DNA from: Sinorhizobium sp. A49
GTDB taxonomy: Bacteria; Pseudomonadota; Alphaproteobacteria; Rhizobiales; Rhizobiaceae
DNA length: 64,000 nucleotides
Reading direction: 5' to 3'
Assembly (NCBI RefSeq): GCF_002002725.1
Contig: NZ_MUNW01000030.1
Location: 1-64,000, forward strand
In this document: positions 37,844 to 47,437 of the stretch, one piece after another
Layout: every line of letters starts with the position of its first letter
Position numbering within the stretch: the stretch's first letter is position 1
Made by a program: the position numbers and the translations under genes
Notes under the pieces: generated by a model
Seen by the model: only the letters and a program-made list of their open reading frames with translations
The model's database searches: none
What the model was told of the DNA's origin: nothing

Positions 37844-38944
37844 TCAGATGATGTCGGTCGCCGCGATCTTGATGCCGAAGCCTTCGAGACCGACATAGTG
37901 GCGCTCGCGCGAGGCGATCAGCCGGATTGAGCTGATACCGAGATCCTTCAGGATCTGCGCGCCGAGGCCGATCTCCAGCCATTCGCTTTCGCGGGCTTGC
38001 GCCTCGTCATGGGCTTCGCGCTCGTGTTTGCCCTTGCGGGCGGTCTGCGACACGCCGACGCCGACCGAGCCTTCGCGCAGGTAGACAATGACGCCCCTGC
38101 CCTCTTCGGCCATGCGCTTCATGATCCGGTCGATCTGGCAGTCCTTGCCGAAAACGTCGGCGCCGACATTTTCGAGGTGCAGGCGAACCGGGATGTCCAC
38201 TCCGTCACGGATGTCGCCGAAGACGACGGCGAGGTGCTGCATCGGATCCCAGGGCAACGAATAGGAATGCCCCTTGGCCTTGCCATAGGGCGTCTCGATG
38301 TCGAACGAACCGCCCTGCTCGATCAGCGTTTCCTTGCGCTGACGATAGGCGATCAGGTCGGCGACGGAGACCTGCTTCAAACCGTGCTTTTCGGCAAAGG
38401 CGATGACCTGCGGGCCGCGCGTGACGGTACCGTCGTCATTGACCAGTTCGCAGATGACGCCGATCGGCGGCAGGCTTGCGAGCTTGCAGAGATCAACCGC
38501 GGCCTCGGTATGGCCCGAACGCATCAGGACGCCGCCTTCGCGGGCGACCAGCGGGAAGATATGGCCGGGACGGACGAAATCGGTCGGCCCGACATTGGGA
38601 TTGGCGAGGTTGCGCACGGTCAGTGTGCGATCGTCGGCCGAGATGCCGGTGGTCGTTCCGTGCTTGAAATCGACCGAGACGGTAAAGGCCGTCGTGTGCG
38701 CCGAATCGTTTTCCGCCACCATGGCGTTGAGATTGAGGCGCTTCGCCTCCTCGCGCGGCATCGGCGTACAGACGATGCCCGAAGTATGGCGCACGATGAA
38801 GGCCATCTTCTCCGGCGTGCAATGCACGGCTGCGACGATCAGGTCGCCTTCGTTCTCGCGGCCGCCATCATCGGTGACGACGACGATCTCTCCGGCTTCG
38901 AAAGCACGGATGGCATCAACGACACGCTTCTGGTCATAGGACAT
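37844..38944 (-). CDS. ribB: 3,4-dihydroxy-2-butanone-4-phosphate synthase with degenerate cyclohydrolase-like domain (RibBX type)
   Basis: About 366 residues. The N-terminal 200 residues form a complete RibB domain: VVTDDGGRENEGDLIVAA, SGIVCTPMPREEA, TTGISADDRT and GHTEAAVDLCKLA. It converts ribulose 5-phosphate for riboflavin synthesis. The C-terminal half resembles RibA, but the zinc-binding cysteines (normally ECLTGD ... CDCG) are replaced: the region reads VRLHLENVGADVFGKDCQIDRI. GTP cyclohydrolase activity is therefore unlikely. Hybrids of this kind have been called RibBX. It starts 18 bases after aroC ends on the same strand, so both are probably cotranscribed. No FMN riboswitch fits in this gap. 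Confidence 0.93.
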   Translation of the reverse strand: MSYDQKRVVDAIRAFEAGEIVVVTDDGGRENEGDLIVAAVHCTPEKMAFIVRHTSGIVCTPMPREEAKRLNLNAMVAENDSAHTTAFTVSVDFKHGTTTGISADDRTLTVRNLANPNVGPTDFVRPGHIFPLVAREGGVLMRSGHTEAAVDLCKLASLPPIGVICELVNDDGTVTRGPQVIAFAEKHGLKQVSVADLIAYRQRKETLIEQGGSFDIETPYGKAKGHSYSLPWDPMQHLAVVFGDIRDGVDIPVRLHLENVGADVFGKDCQIDRIMKRMAEEGRGVIVYLREGSVGVGVSQTARKGKHEREAHDEAQARESEWLEIGLGAQILKDLGISSIRLIASRERHYVGLEGFGIKIAATDII

Positions 38945-38962
38945 GATGATCTTCCTGAATTA

Positions 38963-40057
38963 TTAGAGCCGGCCGGTCTGGCCGCGGTCACGCAGGTAGT
39001 GATCTGCAATCGTGCAGGCAACCATCGCCTCGCCGATCGGCACCGCGCGGATGCCGACGCAGGGGTCATGACGCCCCTTGGTGCGCACATCCACCTCGTT
39101 GCCGTCGCTATCGATCGAACGACGTTCCGTGAGAATAGAAGAGGTTGGCTTGATCGCAAAGCGGGCGACGACCGGCTGGCCGGTCGAAATGCCGCCAAGA
39201 ATGCCGCCGGCGTTGTTGGAGAGGAAGACGGGCTGGCCGTCAGCGCCGATACGCATCTCGTCGGCATTTTCCTCGCCGGTGATTTCGGCTGCACCAAAAC
39301 CGTTGCCGATCTCGACGCCCTTGACGGCGTTGATCGACATCAGGTTCGAAGCGATGTCCTGGTCGAGCTTGGCATAGATGGGCGCACCGATGCCCGCCGG
39401 AACGCCCTCGGCCACCACTTCGACCACGGCGCCAATGGACGAACCCGATTTGCGGATACCGTCCAGGTACTCCTCCCAGACGGGCACGATCGCCGGATCC
39501 GGCGCAAAGAACGGGTTGTTGTTGACCTCGGCCCAATCCCAGTTGGCCCGGTCGATCTTGTGCTTGCCGATCTGCACGAGCGCTGCGCGCACGACCAGCC
39601 CCGGCACAACCTTGCGGGCGATACCGCCGGCGGCAACGCGTGCCGCCGTTTCGCGCGCCGACGAGCGGCCACCGCCGCGGTAGTCGCGAATGCCGTATTT
39701 GACATCATAGGTGTAATCGGCGTGCCCCGGGCGATAACGCTTGGAGATTTCCGAATAATCCTTCGAGCGCTGGTCAGTGTTTTCGATCAGCATCGAAATC
39801 GGCGTGCCGGTCGAGATCATCGTCTCGCCGTCCTCATCCAGCATCACGCCGGAGAGAACCTTGACGAGATCGTCCTCACGGCGCTGCGTGACGAAACGCG
39901 ACTGGCCGGGCTTGCGCTTGTCGAGCCAGGCCTGCAGTTCGGCCAGGGTGAAACGAATGCCGGGCGGGCACCCATCCACCACGCAGCCAAGCGCGGGCCC
40001 ATGGCTTTCGCCCCAGGTGGTGACGCGGAAGAGATGACCGAAGGTATTGTGCGACAT
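38963..40057 (-). CDS. aroC: Chorismate synthase
   Basis: About 364 residues. It begins [33 protein letters not shown], the chorismate synthase signature. Further blocks are [46 protein letters not shown] and [16 protein letters not shown]. It makes chorismate from EPSP with reduced FMN, so its pairing with a riboflavin gene is sensible. The chosen ATG matches the family start. A perfect palindrome lies about 30 bases upstream. Confidence 0.97.
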   Translation of the reverse strand: MSHNTFGHLFRVTTWGESHGPALGCVVDGCPPGIRFTLAELQAWLDKRKPGQSRFVTQRREDDLVKVLSGVMLDEDGETMISTGTPISMLIENTDQRSKDYSEISKRYRPGHADYTYDVKYGIRDYRGGGRSSARETAARVAAGGIARKVVPGLVVRAALVQIGKHKIDRANWDWAEVNNNPFFAPDPAIVPVWEEYLDGIRKSGSSIGAVVEVVAEGVPAGIGAPIYAKLDQDIASNLMSINAVKGVEIGNGFGAAEITGEENADEMRIGADGQPVFLSNNAGGILGGISTGQPVVARFAIKPTSSILTERRSIDSDGNEVDVRTKGRHDPCVGIRAVPIGEAMVACTIADHYLRDRGQTGRL

Positions 40058-40086
40058 GAGGCAACCGAACTCTGAGAAGCAACGGA

Positions 40087-40105
40087 CGTACATGTTTCAT
40101 GTACG
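40087..40105. promoter_or_regulatory. Perfect inverted repeat upstream of aroC
   Basis: CGTACATG-TTT-CATGTACG has 8-base arms and a 3-base centre. It lies 30-48 bases before the aroC start codon, a place suited to an operator. No regulator can be named. It could also be a hairpin in the 5' leader. Confidence 0.5.
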
Positions 40106-40178
40106 GGCGCCACTCTCATAGTGGAAAGCCGGGACAGGGGAAAGTGTTTCCGATGGGCAGGCGAGATTTGCAACCGCC

Positions 40179-43100
40179 TCAGGAAGCGAGCCTCAATCCG
40201 CGCTCCGTCGCGAATGCCAGGAAGTTCTCCGCGCTCAGCGGTTTCGAGAAGGCATAACCCTGCAGCAGATCGCAGCCGAGAATGCCGAGCATCTCGGCAT
40301 GCGCCATGGTCTCGACGCCTTCCGCCACCGTCTCGATCCCGAGCGAGCGGGCGATATCGATGATCGACCGGATCAGCGCCTGCTCCGTGCGGGCGCTGAG
40401 AACCGGAACCACGAGCTGGCGGTCGATCTTCAGCCGCTTCGGCTTGATCTTCAAGAGGCTGACGATCGAGGTATGACCCGTGCCGAAATCGTCGATCTCG
40501 ATGTCGATACCGAGCCTTTTAATGCCCTCGATATTGGCCGTGACGATATCGTCGCTTTCATCGAGGAAGATCGATTCCACCAGCTCGAAGGAAATCTGCC
40601 CCGGCACGATGCTCAGGCCTTCGAGCGAGGCAAGCAACCGCTCGTCCTGCAGGCGCTTGGCCGAGACGTTGACCGAGATCTTCGGTACCCTGAGGCCGGC
40701 GGCAGCCCAGCGCATCTGGTCGGCCAGCGATTTTTCGAGGACGAGCCGGTCGAGCGCCGCGGTCACGTTCAGGTCGTCGGCGATCGCCAGGAACCTGTCC
40801 GGCGTCAGAATGCCATGCCGCGGATGGCGCCAGCGGATGAGCGCCTCCACACCGGAAAGCGCCAATGTCGAGGCGTCGAATTGCGGCTGGTACCAGGGAA
40901 CGAACTCGTCGCGCTCGATGCCTTCGAGGATTTCATCGGCGACACGCTTGGCGGTGACGACTTCGGCCTGGAGGATGTGCGTGAAGAACTGGTAGCGGTT
41001 GCGACCGTTTTCCTTCGCCCGATAGAGCGCCATGTCGGCATTGACGAGCAGCTTGCGCGCATCGCCGTGCGCCTGGCGCGCCACGGCGACGCCGATGCTG
41101 ACGCCGAAGCGGCAGGGAAACCCGTTGTAGTCGACAGGCTGGCGCATCTCCGCGATGATCCGGTCGCACAGCGCCGCAAGTGCGGCATCGCCCGGCGCGC
41201 CGGTGACGACGACGACAAACTCGTCGCCGCCGATGCGCGCCACGAGGTCACCCGGCCCAATGTTGGAGCGCAGGATCTCCGACGCATGAACCAGCATCGC
41301 ATCGCCGGCCGCATGGCCCAGCGTGTCGTTGATCTGTTTGAAGCGGTCGAGGTCGATATGAAGGATGGCGATGTGTTGCGGCTTGTCGGCACCTTCACCG
41401 GTCAGGCGCTCCAGCGCCTTGTCGAGCATCCGGCGATTGCCCAGGCCGGTCAGCGGATCGTGCAGCGAATTGTGCTCGATGCGGATCCGCGCCTGCTCCA
41501 ACTCGGCGTTCTTGGCGTCCGTCATTGCCTTGGCGGCGCGCAATTGCTCGGTCATCACGACGTCGTCGGTCACATCGAGCGCAATGCCGACCAGCTTCCT
41601 GCGCCCCTCCGGCGACACATGCAGCTTGCCGACCGAGCGAATGTGTCGAACGGCACCTTCAGCCAGAACCACGCGCGCCTGGTGGACGTAGGTTTCGCGG
41701 GCGCCGATCGCCGTGTTGACCGCCAGAAGTGCAGAGCCACGATCTTCGGGATGAAGTGCGCCGAGCCAGGTTTCCTCGTTGGTGGAGCCATCGGTATAGA
41801 GCAGCCCGTAGAGCTGGTGCATGCGCTCGTCCCAATAGGCGACGTTGTTGTCGAGATCCGCCTCCCACATGCCGCAACGATAGCTGTCGAGCGCGAGGTC
41901 GAGCCGGCGCGACAGCTTCTCGAGTTCCTGCTCGCGCTCGTAAAGGCCCTTCAGGGCCCGCTCGAGTTCCAGGTTCTGCTGATCAACCTGAGCCTTGGCA
42001 GCCCCCAGACGTTCGTTCTTCAACACGTCATCGGTCACATCCCAGCTGATGCCGGTGATCTTCGAGCGGCCGTCGATACCCTGATGGCCGGAACCGACAT
42101 TGCGGATGTGCCGTATGTTGCCATCGGAGAGCACAACACGATATTGGGAACGGTACTCCAGCCCCTCGTCGAGGCTGCGAAAGAGAGCGTTGGCGGCAAT
42201 GCCGACATCATCAGGGTGGACGGTCGAGCGCCATTCCTCATAGGTCGGCTCGTCTTCATGGACGGCCAAGCCGTGCAGATGGAACATGCGATCGTCCCAG
42301 GACCGCTCCTGCGTTGCCTGATCGATTTCCCATATGCCGATCTTGGAGGCCTCGAGCGCCAGATTGAGACGATGCGAAAGCGTCATCACCTCACCTTCGC
42401 GTGCCCGGAGTTTGGCGATGTTGCGCTGGCGCTCGTTGACCAGGCCGCCGGTCAAAAGAATGGGAATGACGACGACGGCGACCGCCGCGGCAATCGCCAG
42501 GCGCAGGTCGGCGCTGTTTTCCGGTAGTTGGTCCCAGCCGCCAATCGGTGTTGCCGCGAGCTCCCACACGCCGCCGGGCAGAACGAGTTGGCGCGTGGCC
42601 GGAGCCGCCCGAAAAACGCTGTCATTGCCGAAGAAGGCATCCTGGATACGCTCCGGCTCCGACACGTCGCGGATCGCGAGATGCACGTCGACATGGCGAT
42701 GATCACCGGTCGATTCCGGCGTTTCAACACCGTCCTCAAGCAGGCGTGCGGAGCGATAGAGAGCCTTTTCGTCGAGAATCGCCTCGACATACCCCCACCG
42801 CTCCATGCGCCCCTGGATCTTGGCGAAGACAGGCAGGAAAAGTTCGAAGCCGTTGCGCCCGCTCGGCAGGCGAATGGGGCCGATCATCACGGGCTTCACG
42901 GTGGACGAAGCCCGCTCCACGGCACGCCGCGTCGCGCCGAACTTGTTGAAATCGGTACCGACGAACCATTGCTGGCTTTCGCGGGGAAACGCGATGCGAA
43001 CCACACCGCCCGGCGCTGCCGACGCCCGCACCATCTGCGGATTCTGCAGCAGCAACTTGGTCGACATGACCGTGAAATCATCCGCGGTCATCTCCGGGTG

Positions 43101-43358
43101 AACGCCGATGCTGTTGGCGAACCCGTTGAGGGCGGCAATATTGGTGTTGACCTCGGACTGGAGGCGATTGGCGATGAGGTTCAGCTCATTCTCGACGTCG
43201 ATCCTCAGATCGCTTCGGAAGTTCTCAAGATTTTGGCGCTCATAAATGTGGCCGCCGCTGAACACCACGATGCCCGCGATCGCAGCCGGTATCAGCGACG
43301 GTTTCGCAAATCTGGCTGCCGCCCGAATGCGTTGGCGCAGAACGTCAACAATCTTCAC
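40179..43358 (-). CDS. CHASE-PAS-PAS-GGDEF-EAL membrane protein (c-di-GMP turnover)
   Basis: About 1059 residues from a GTG start with GAGGGG 6 bases before it; upstream ATG starts (to 43439) are possible. One membrane helix (about residue 22-42) leads to a periplasmic CHASE-type sensor region to about residue 300, then a second helix (AIAAAVAVVVIPILLTGGLV). Two PAS domains follow (SLDEGLEYRSQYRVVLSDGNIRHIRNVG and a second copy ending AVRHIRSVGKLHVSPEGRRKLVGI). The GGDEF domain has an intact RIGGDEFVVVV near residue 706 but no RxxD inhibitory site (the preceding residues are GPGD). The EAL domain has GVEALIRWRHP near 840 and DDFGTGHTS. Both activities are possible. Its role is to tune c-di-GMP in response to an envelope or redox signal. 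Confidence 0.92.
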   Translation of the reverse strand: MKIVDVLRQRIRAAARFAKPSLIPAAIAGIVVFSGGHIYERQNLENFRSDLRIDVENELNLIANRLQSEVNTNIAALNGFANSIGVHPEMTADDFTVMSTKLLLQNPQMVRASAAPGGVVRIAFPRESQQWFVGTDFNKFGATRRAVERASSTVKPVMIGPIRLPSGRNGFELFLPVFAKIQGRMERWGYVEAILDEKALYRSARLLEDGVETPESTGDHRHVDVHLAIRDVSEPERIQDAFFGNDSVFRAAPATRQLVLPGGVWELAATPIGGWDQLPENSADLRLAIAAAVAVVVIPILLTGGLVNERQRNIAKLRAREGEVMTLSHRLNLALEASKIGIWEIDQATQERSWDDRMFHLHGLAVHEDEPTYEEWRSTVHPDDVGIAANALFRSLDEGLEYRSQYRVVLSDGNIRHIRNVGSGHQGIDGRSKITGISWDVTDDVLKNERLGAAKAQVDQQNLELERALKGLYEREQELEKLSRRLDLALDSYRCGMWEADLDNNVAYWDERMHQLYGLLYTDGSTNEETWLGALHPEDRGSALLAVNTAIGARETYVHQARVVLAEGAVRHIRSVGKLHVSPEGRRKLVGIALDVTDDVVMTEQLRAAKAMTDAKNAELEQARIRIEHNSLHDPLTGLGNRRMLDKALERLTGEGADKPQHIAILHIDLDRFKQINDTLGHAAGDAMLVHASEILRSNIGPGDLVARIGGDEFVVVVTGAPGDAALAALCDRIIAEMRQPVDYNGFPCRFGVSIGVAVARQAHGDARKLLVNADMALYRAKENGRNRYQFFTHILQAEVVTAKRVADEILEGIERDEFVPWYQPQFDASTLALSGVEALIRWRHPRHGILTPDRFLAIADDLNVTAALDRLVLEKSLADQMRWAAAGLRVPKISVNVSAKRLQDERLLASLEGLSIVPGQISFELVESIFLDESDDIVTANIEGIKRLGIDIEIDDFGTGHTSIVSLLKIKPKRLKIDRQLVVPVLSARTEQALIRSIIDIARSLGIETVAEGVETMAHAEMLGILGCDLLQGYAFSKPLSAENFLAFATERGLRLAS

Positions 43359-43656
43359 TCTATTCCCCTCGATCCCCAACCGAAGGTAGCGTTCGAGTCT
43401 TAAGATTGGCTTTCGTGACATTTCTTTGGAAAACCCCATAATTCATGGGGATACAATGCGGAAGCGTCGCCGTTCGCGCCGGCCGAACGCTTGAAAACTG
43501 CACGTTTGGCGTTCAGTCTCCCCCAACCGGCCGGGCAACCCCCAAACGAGGGAAAATGCCTGTCAAAAGCGACGGTACAAGGCAATTTTTGCCACAATCG
43601 GGGATCAAAGGGTGATGACAAGAAGAATCGCAGATACATTGAAGAGGGCAAGAAAG

Positions 43657-43917
43657 ATGCGTTTTGTCATTGCCGCGCTCATGGCCACCGCCGGCTTGCT
43701 TTCGCCTCTGTCGGCCCTTGCCGAAAGTGCCGACGTAGAGGCTGTCATCACCGGCGTCGATACCGATCGCCTCAGCCTCCAACTCGACGATGGCAAGAGC
43801 TATCAGGCGCCTGAAGAGTTCAACTTCGAAGGCCTCACCGCCGGCGTGAAAGTTCTCGTGTTCTACACAGAGGTCGACGGCAAGCGTGTGATCAACGACC
43901 TGGAGATCGTCCAGTAG
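43657..43917 (+). CDS. DUF1344 small periplasmic protein
   Basis: About 86 residues. The signal peptide is MRFVIAALMATAGLLSPLSALA. The mature part, SADVEAVITGVDTDRLSLQLDDGKSYQAPEEFNFEGLTAGVKVLVFYTEVDGKRVINDLEIV, is one small beta domain (OB-like) of the DUF1344 family. AGAGGG precedes the ATG. Function is unknown; such proteins are abundant in Rhizobiales periplasm. A weak hairpin (CCGCCC/GGGCGG) follows the stop. Confidence 0.8.
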   Translation: MRFVIAALMATAGLLSPLSALAESADVEAVITGVDTDRLSLQLDDGKSYQAPEEFNFEGLTAGVKVLVFYTEVDGKRVINDLEIVQ

Positions 43918-43979
43918 GACCGCAAAGACGTGGCCCCGCCCCTCGACGGGCGGCGCCCTGATCCGGCTTCATCGAAGCC

Positions 43980-44564
43980 TTAGATCCAGCCGATCGTATT
44001 TCCGGCAATCCGCAACAGGCGATCCTGCGGGATGGCAGCGGATGCCGCCTCATCTTCGTCCATTTCACCAAAAAGCTTGAATAGCGCGCGGATGACGCCG
44101 CCGTGGCTGACGCAGACCGTCGGCTTGTTCACGTCCTTGAGCCAGGCGGCGATCCGCCACGACAGGATCTCGTAGCTTTCGGCATCGTCACCTGGAGGGA
44201 TGAAATCCCATTTCACCTTGCGTCGCTCGGCGATACGCTCCGGCACGGACCGCTTCAGTTCCGGCAGCGTGAAGCCCTCCCAGTCGCCGAAGGAAACTTC
44301 CTTCAGCCGGTCGTCGGTGCGGTAGAGGGTGGGGTCGAGACCCATCGCCTGGCGCAGGCGCTCCATGGTCTCGCGGGTGCGGCCAAGAGGGCTGGCGACG
44401 AAGTCGAACTGTGCCGCATCAGGGCCGAGAATGGCGCCGAGCGCCACCCCGTTTCCGGTCGCCTGCTGGCGGCCGGTGTCGTTGAGAGGAATGTCTTTCT
44501 GCCCCTGGAGGCGGCTTTCCGCGTTCCAGTCGGTCTGTCCGTGACGGATCACATAGATCAGCAC
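43980..44564 (-). CDS. Histidine phosphatase family protein (phosphoglycerate-mutase-like)
   Basis: About 194 residues. The catalytic RHG motif is VIRHGQTDWNAESRLQGQKDIPLN, and the second His is in VCVSHGGVIRALF. DFVASPLGRTRETMERLR is the typical phosphate-pocket helix. It is a broad-specificity phosphatase or cofactor-dependent mutase; the length and missing insertion argue for a phosphatase. It starts 49 bases after fabI ends on the same strand and is likely cotranscribed. Confidence 0.9.
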   Translation of the reverse strand: MLIYVIRHGQTDWNAESRLQGQKDIPLNDTGRQQATGNGVALGAILGPDAAQFDFVASPLGRTRETMERLRQAMGLDPTLYRTDDRLKEVSFGDWEGFTLPELKRSVPERIAERRKVKWDFIPPGDDAESYEILSWRIAAWLKDVNKPTVCVSHGGVIRALFKLFGEMDEDEAASAAIPQDRLLRIAGNTIGWI

Positions 44565-44613
44565 TACATTTCGCTCCGGGCAGGAGGCTGTTCGGGCCGG
44601 TCGGCGGCGCCGA

Positions 44614-45432
44614 TCAATCCTTGATGACGGAGATATCCGGGGCGTCGACAGCCTTCATGCCGACGACATGATAGCCGCTGTCGGCGTGATGGACTTCGCC
44701 CGTGACAGAGCGCGACAGGTCGGACAGCATGTAGAGGCCGACATCGCCCACTTCCTCGATGGTGACGGTGCGACGCAGCGGTGCGTTGTACTCGTTCCAC
44801 TTCAGGATATAGCGGAAATCGCCGATGCCGGAGGCGGCCAGCGTCTTGATCGGGCCGGCAGAGATCGCATTGACGCGGATGTTCTTCGGACCGAGGTCGA
44901 CAGCCAGATACTTGACGCTCGCTTCAAGAGCAGCCTTGGCGACGCCCATGACGTTGTAATTCGGCATGACCTTCTCGGCGCCGTAGTAGGTGAGCGTCAG
45001 CATCGAACCGCCGTCCGTCATCAGCTTTTCAGCGCGACGGGCAACCGAAGTGAACGAATAGACCGAGATCTGCATCGTCTTGGCGAAGTTTTCCGGCGAC
45101 GTGTCGACATAACGGCCGGTCAGTTCGTCCTTGTCTGAGAAGCCGATGGCGTGCACGACGAAGTCGATCTTGCCCCAGTGCTTTTCGAGCGCGGAGAAAA
45201 CCTCGTCGATGGACGCTTCGTCGCTGACGTCGCAGTGGCCGGCCATGAAACCGTCGATTTCCGCGAGCAGCGGCTCTACGCGCTTCTTCAGTGCATCACC
45301 CTGATAGGTCAGCGCAACTTCGCCACCCTGGGCATGGATCGCCTTGGCGATCCCCCACGCGATCGAACGATTGTTCGCGACGCCCATGATGACGCCACGC
45401 TTGCCCTTCATCAAACCCGATGCCTGAGCCAT
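44614..45432 (-). CDS. fabI: Enoyl-[acyl-carrier-protein] reductase (NADH) FabI
   Basis: About 272 residues. The NAD-binding start GKRGVIMGVANNRSIAWGIAKA is characteristic of FabI. The catalytic Tyr/Lys pair sits in LTYYGAEKVMPNYNVMGVAKAALEAS (Y-x6-K). Other blocks are VVHAIGFSDKDELTGRYVDTS and RVNAISAGPIKTLAASGI. It performs the last reduction of each fatty acid elongation cycle. The sequence carries no sign of truncation. The upstream region of about 200 bp is its promoter. Confidence 0.96.
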   Translation of the reverse strand: MAQASGLMKGKRGVIMGVANNRSIAWGIAKAIHAQGGEVALTYQGDALKKRVEPLLAEIDGFMAGHCDVSDEASIDEVFSALEKHWGKIDFVVHAIGFSDKDELTGRYVDTSPENFAKTMQISVYSFTSVARRAEKLMTDGGSMLTLTYYGAEKVMPNYNVMGVAKAALEASVKYLAVDLGPKNIRVNAISAGPIKTLAASGIGDFRYILKWNEYNAPLRRTVTIEEVGDVGLYMLSDLSRSVTGEVHHADSGYHVVGMKAVDAPDISVIKD

Positions 45433-45637
45433 GCATTGTCCCCAATACTAAATGCCGGCATCGACAACGGCCGACGCCAGACTTAACAAAATTCAAAAAC
45501 GCCTGACCGGCGCTATCGGCGCACGTGCGGCAAATTGTCGAGAATTGCCTATGGCATAGCCGCTCCGGTGGTTCAAGCGCGGCCGGGATCAGGAACTGTT
45601 AGTCCCCGTAATATTGGGTCAGCGTGTCAGCAAACCG

Positions 45638-46696
45638 TCACAAATAGAAGCCATCGCGCAGCGATTTCATCAGGTCTGTAACCTTGTCGTCAGGCGTGTC
45701 GCGCAAGACGAGCCGCAATTCGACCAGCAGATTGCCCCGCGCGCCATAGGCACCCGGCAGCCCGAAGCCTTCGACGCGGATGACCTTGTCAGATCCGGAC
45801 CAGGCCGGAACGACAACCGTCACCTCGCCGATCGGCGTGGAAATGACATGCTCGCAGCCGAGGACAGCGCTCTGAAGGTCGACAGGCAATGTCGTCAGCA
45901 GGTCCAGCCCACTGGTTCGGAATGCGCCGCTCTGGTCGACACGCAAAGTGACGACGACATCGCCGCGTGTCATGCCGGTGACGCGATACCCCTGCTCTGC
46001 CAACCGGACCGTCTGCCCGTCAACGGCGCCCGGCGGTATCTGGACCTTGACAGTTTCGCCATCGGGCAGCTCAAGCGACAGGCGCTGACGATCGATCAGA
46101 TCCTGGATGGTGACAGCAAGATCGACAGCAAGATCGGGGACCTTGTCGGCGGTCTTCGCCGCCCGGCCGCGAATGCGTCGGACAATGGCGGCCACAAGCT
46201 CGGCGGCGGGTGCGGCGGCGCGCTGCATCAGCGGCGGCTCGGTCTTGGCGACTGCCTCCTGCTTCGGCTCGCTGACCGGTTCTGGCTTCGGCTCGGGTGC
46301 CGCGGTGGGTCTCTCCGGGGCCCGCGCCGCAGCCGGCTTCGCGGCAGGCCTGGCCGTCCTTGCCCGCGTCTCCGCACCAAAAATCTGCGAGACCGCATCC
46401 TCGGCGGTTTCGGCGTCGACCGGCTGTTCCTCCGGTTCGGGGCCGCGCATCTTCGCCTTCATCGCCTCCATGCGACGCAGCTCGGCTTCGCGACGGGCAT
46501 AATCGTACCGGCTTCGGAGCTTCGGGTCGCGCAGCAGCTCGTAGGCCTTGCCGGCCTCGGCAAAACGTTCGGCAGCGGTCGGATCGTCCTGATTGTGGTC
46601 GGGATGGATAGCCTTGGCGACCGAGCGCCACGCCGCCTTGATTTCGTCCTGACCGGCGGTGCGCCGGACGCCGAGGACTGCATAGGGATCACGCAT
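45638..46696 (-). CDS. DnaJ-domain co-chaperone (CbpA-like)
   Basis: About 352 residues. A J domain occupies residues 1-65 (RDPYAVLGVRRTAGQDEIKAAWRSVAKAIHPDHNQ, HPD motif intact). A long Ala/Pro/Glu-rich linker follows (about 90-175: ARPAAKPAAARAPERPTAAPEPKPEPVSEP). The C-terminal substrate-binding region is DnaJ-like (VKVQIPPGAVDGQTVRLAEQGY; VVVPAWSGSDKVIRVEGFGLPGAYGARGNLLVEL). There is no Gly/Phe region or zinc-finger domain, so it is a CbpA-type rather than canonical DnaJ. It stimulates DnaK. Confidence 0.88.
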   Translation of the reverse strand: MRDPYAVLGVRRTAGQDEIKAAWRSVAKAIHPDHNQDDPTAAERFAEAGKAYELLRDPKLRSRYDYARREAELRRMEAMKAKMRGPEPEEQPVDAETAEDAVSQIFGAETRARTARPAAKPAAARAPERPTAAPEPKPEPVSEPKQEAVAKTEPPLMQRAAAPAAELVAAIVRRIRGRAAKTADKVPDLAVDLAVTIQDLIDRQRLSLELPDGETVKVQIPPGAVDGQTVRLAEQGYRVTGMTRGDVVVTLRVDQSGAFRTSGLDLLTTLPVDLQSAVLGCEHVISTPIGEVTVVVPAWSGSDKVIRVEGFGLPGAYGARGNLLVELRLVLRDTPDDKVTDLMKSLRDGFYL

Positions 46697-46911
46697 GGTT
46701 TTCTACCATCTTCTCTGATCGGCGGCTTCTCCCGGATGCCCGCCTTATGCCTCAAACCGGGGATCACGCGCAGTGGTGGCATGTCCCGTTCAGCAGCGAG
46801 GATGGGCAGAACTTGCTAAAGATCGGTTAGCCGCAGCGACGATGAAGCAGGCCAAGACGGCGATCCAGACGTTCCGTCCGCGGTTTGCCGAAATGTGGTT
46901 AACACGGGATT

Positions 46912-47364
46912 TCAGGCACGCGGGCCAAAGCTGGTGAGGTACCACTCTCCATCGCCAAGCTTGCAGGTGCTGCCGTCGAACTTGGCGATGCCCTCATAGG
47001 AATGGCGGGTGGTGGTGAAGCGGCGGCACAGCATGCCGCTGGCATTGTCTTCCTGAATGCTGCTGATGACGCCGGCGCTGCCGGACGACGAATTCGCCCA
47101 GGGAATAGGGTTGAGCGAGCCCTGCCCGAGTTCGGCCGAGGTGACGGCATTGCGCACCAGGACCGCATCAGAAAGACCATCGGAGGTTTTGGCAACGGGA
47201 ACGGTACCGGTCGAAACGGTGCGATCGACACTGCTGCCGAACAGGTCGAGGCCGGCTCCCATGCAGCCGGACAGGATGAGCACCGGCAGGCAAATTGCCG
47301 CGCCACGCATCACCGCGAAGGAATACCCCTTCTTGCCATCGATCCACTTTGCTATGTCTTGCAC
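46912..47364 (-). CDS. RT0821/Lpp0805-type surface lipoprotein
   Basis: About 150 residues. A lipoprotein signal ([18 protein letters not shown]) is followed by a spacer and the domain [75 protein letters not shown]. This matches the RT0821/Lpp0805 family, small outer-membrane lipoproteins of alphaproteobacteria with two cysteines. The signal is preceded by 17 hydrophilic residues, so translation may begin at the ATG nearer the signal (MRGAAIC). It is divergent from pdxH. Confidence 0.78.
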   Translation of the reverse strand: MQDIAKWIDGKKGYSFAVMRGAAICLPVLILSGCMGAGLDLFGSSVDRTVSTGTVPVAKTSDGLSDAVLVRNAVTSAELGQGSLNPIPWANSSSGSAGVISSIQEDNASGMLCRRFTTTRHSYEGIAKFDGSTCKLGDGEWYLTSFGPRA

Positions 47365-47437
47365 GGCAATCCTGTAAGACTCGCAAGAGCCGCACGTTTC
47401 CCGAGGAAGTCAACAAGCAGGCTCTGACATTTTCGAT

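Noticed and set aside
38945-38962. FMN riboswitch upstream of ribB
   Set aside because: Only 18 bases separate ribB from aroC, too few for the RFN element.
37997-40075. Open frame of about 690 codons antisense to ribB and aroC
   Set aside because: It spans two real genes on the other strand and shows low-complexity G/R/H-rich sequence typical of shadow frames.
40299-42527. Open frame of about 740 codons antisense to the CHASE-GGDEF-EAL gene
   Set aside because: Same reason: the opposite strand encodes clear PAS, GGDEF and EAL domains.
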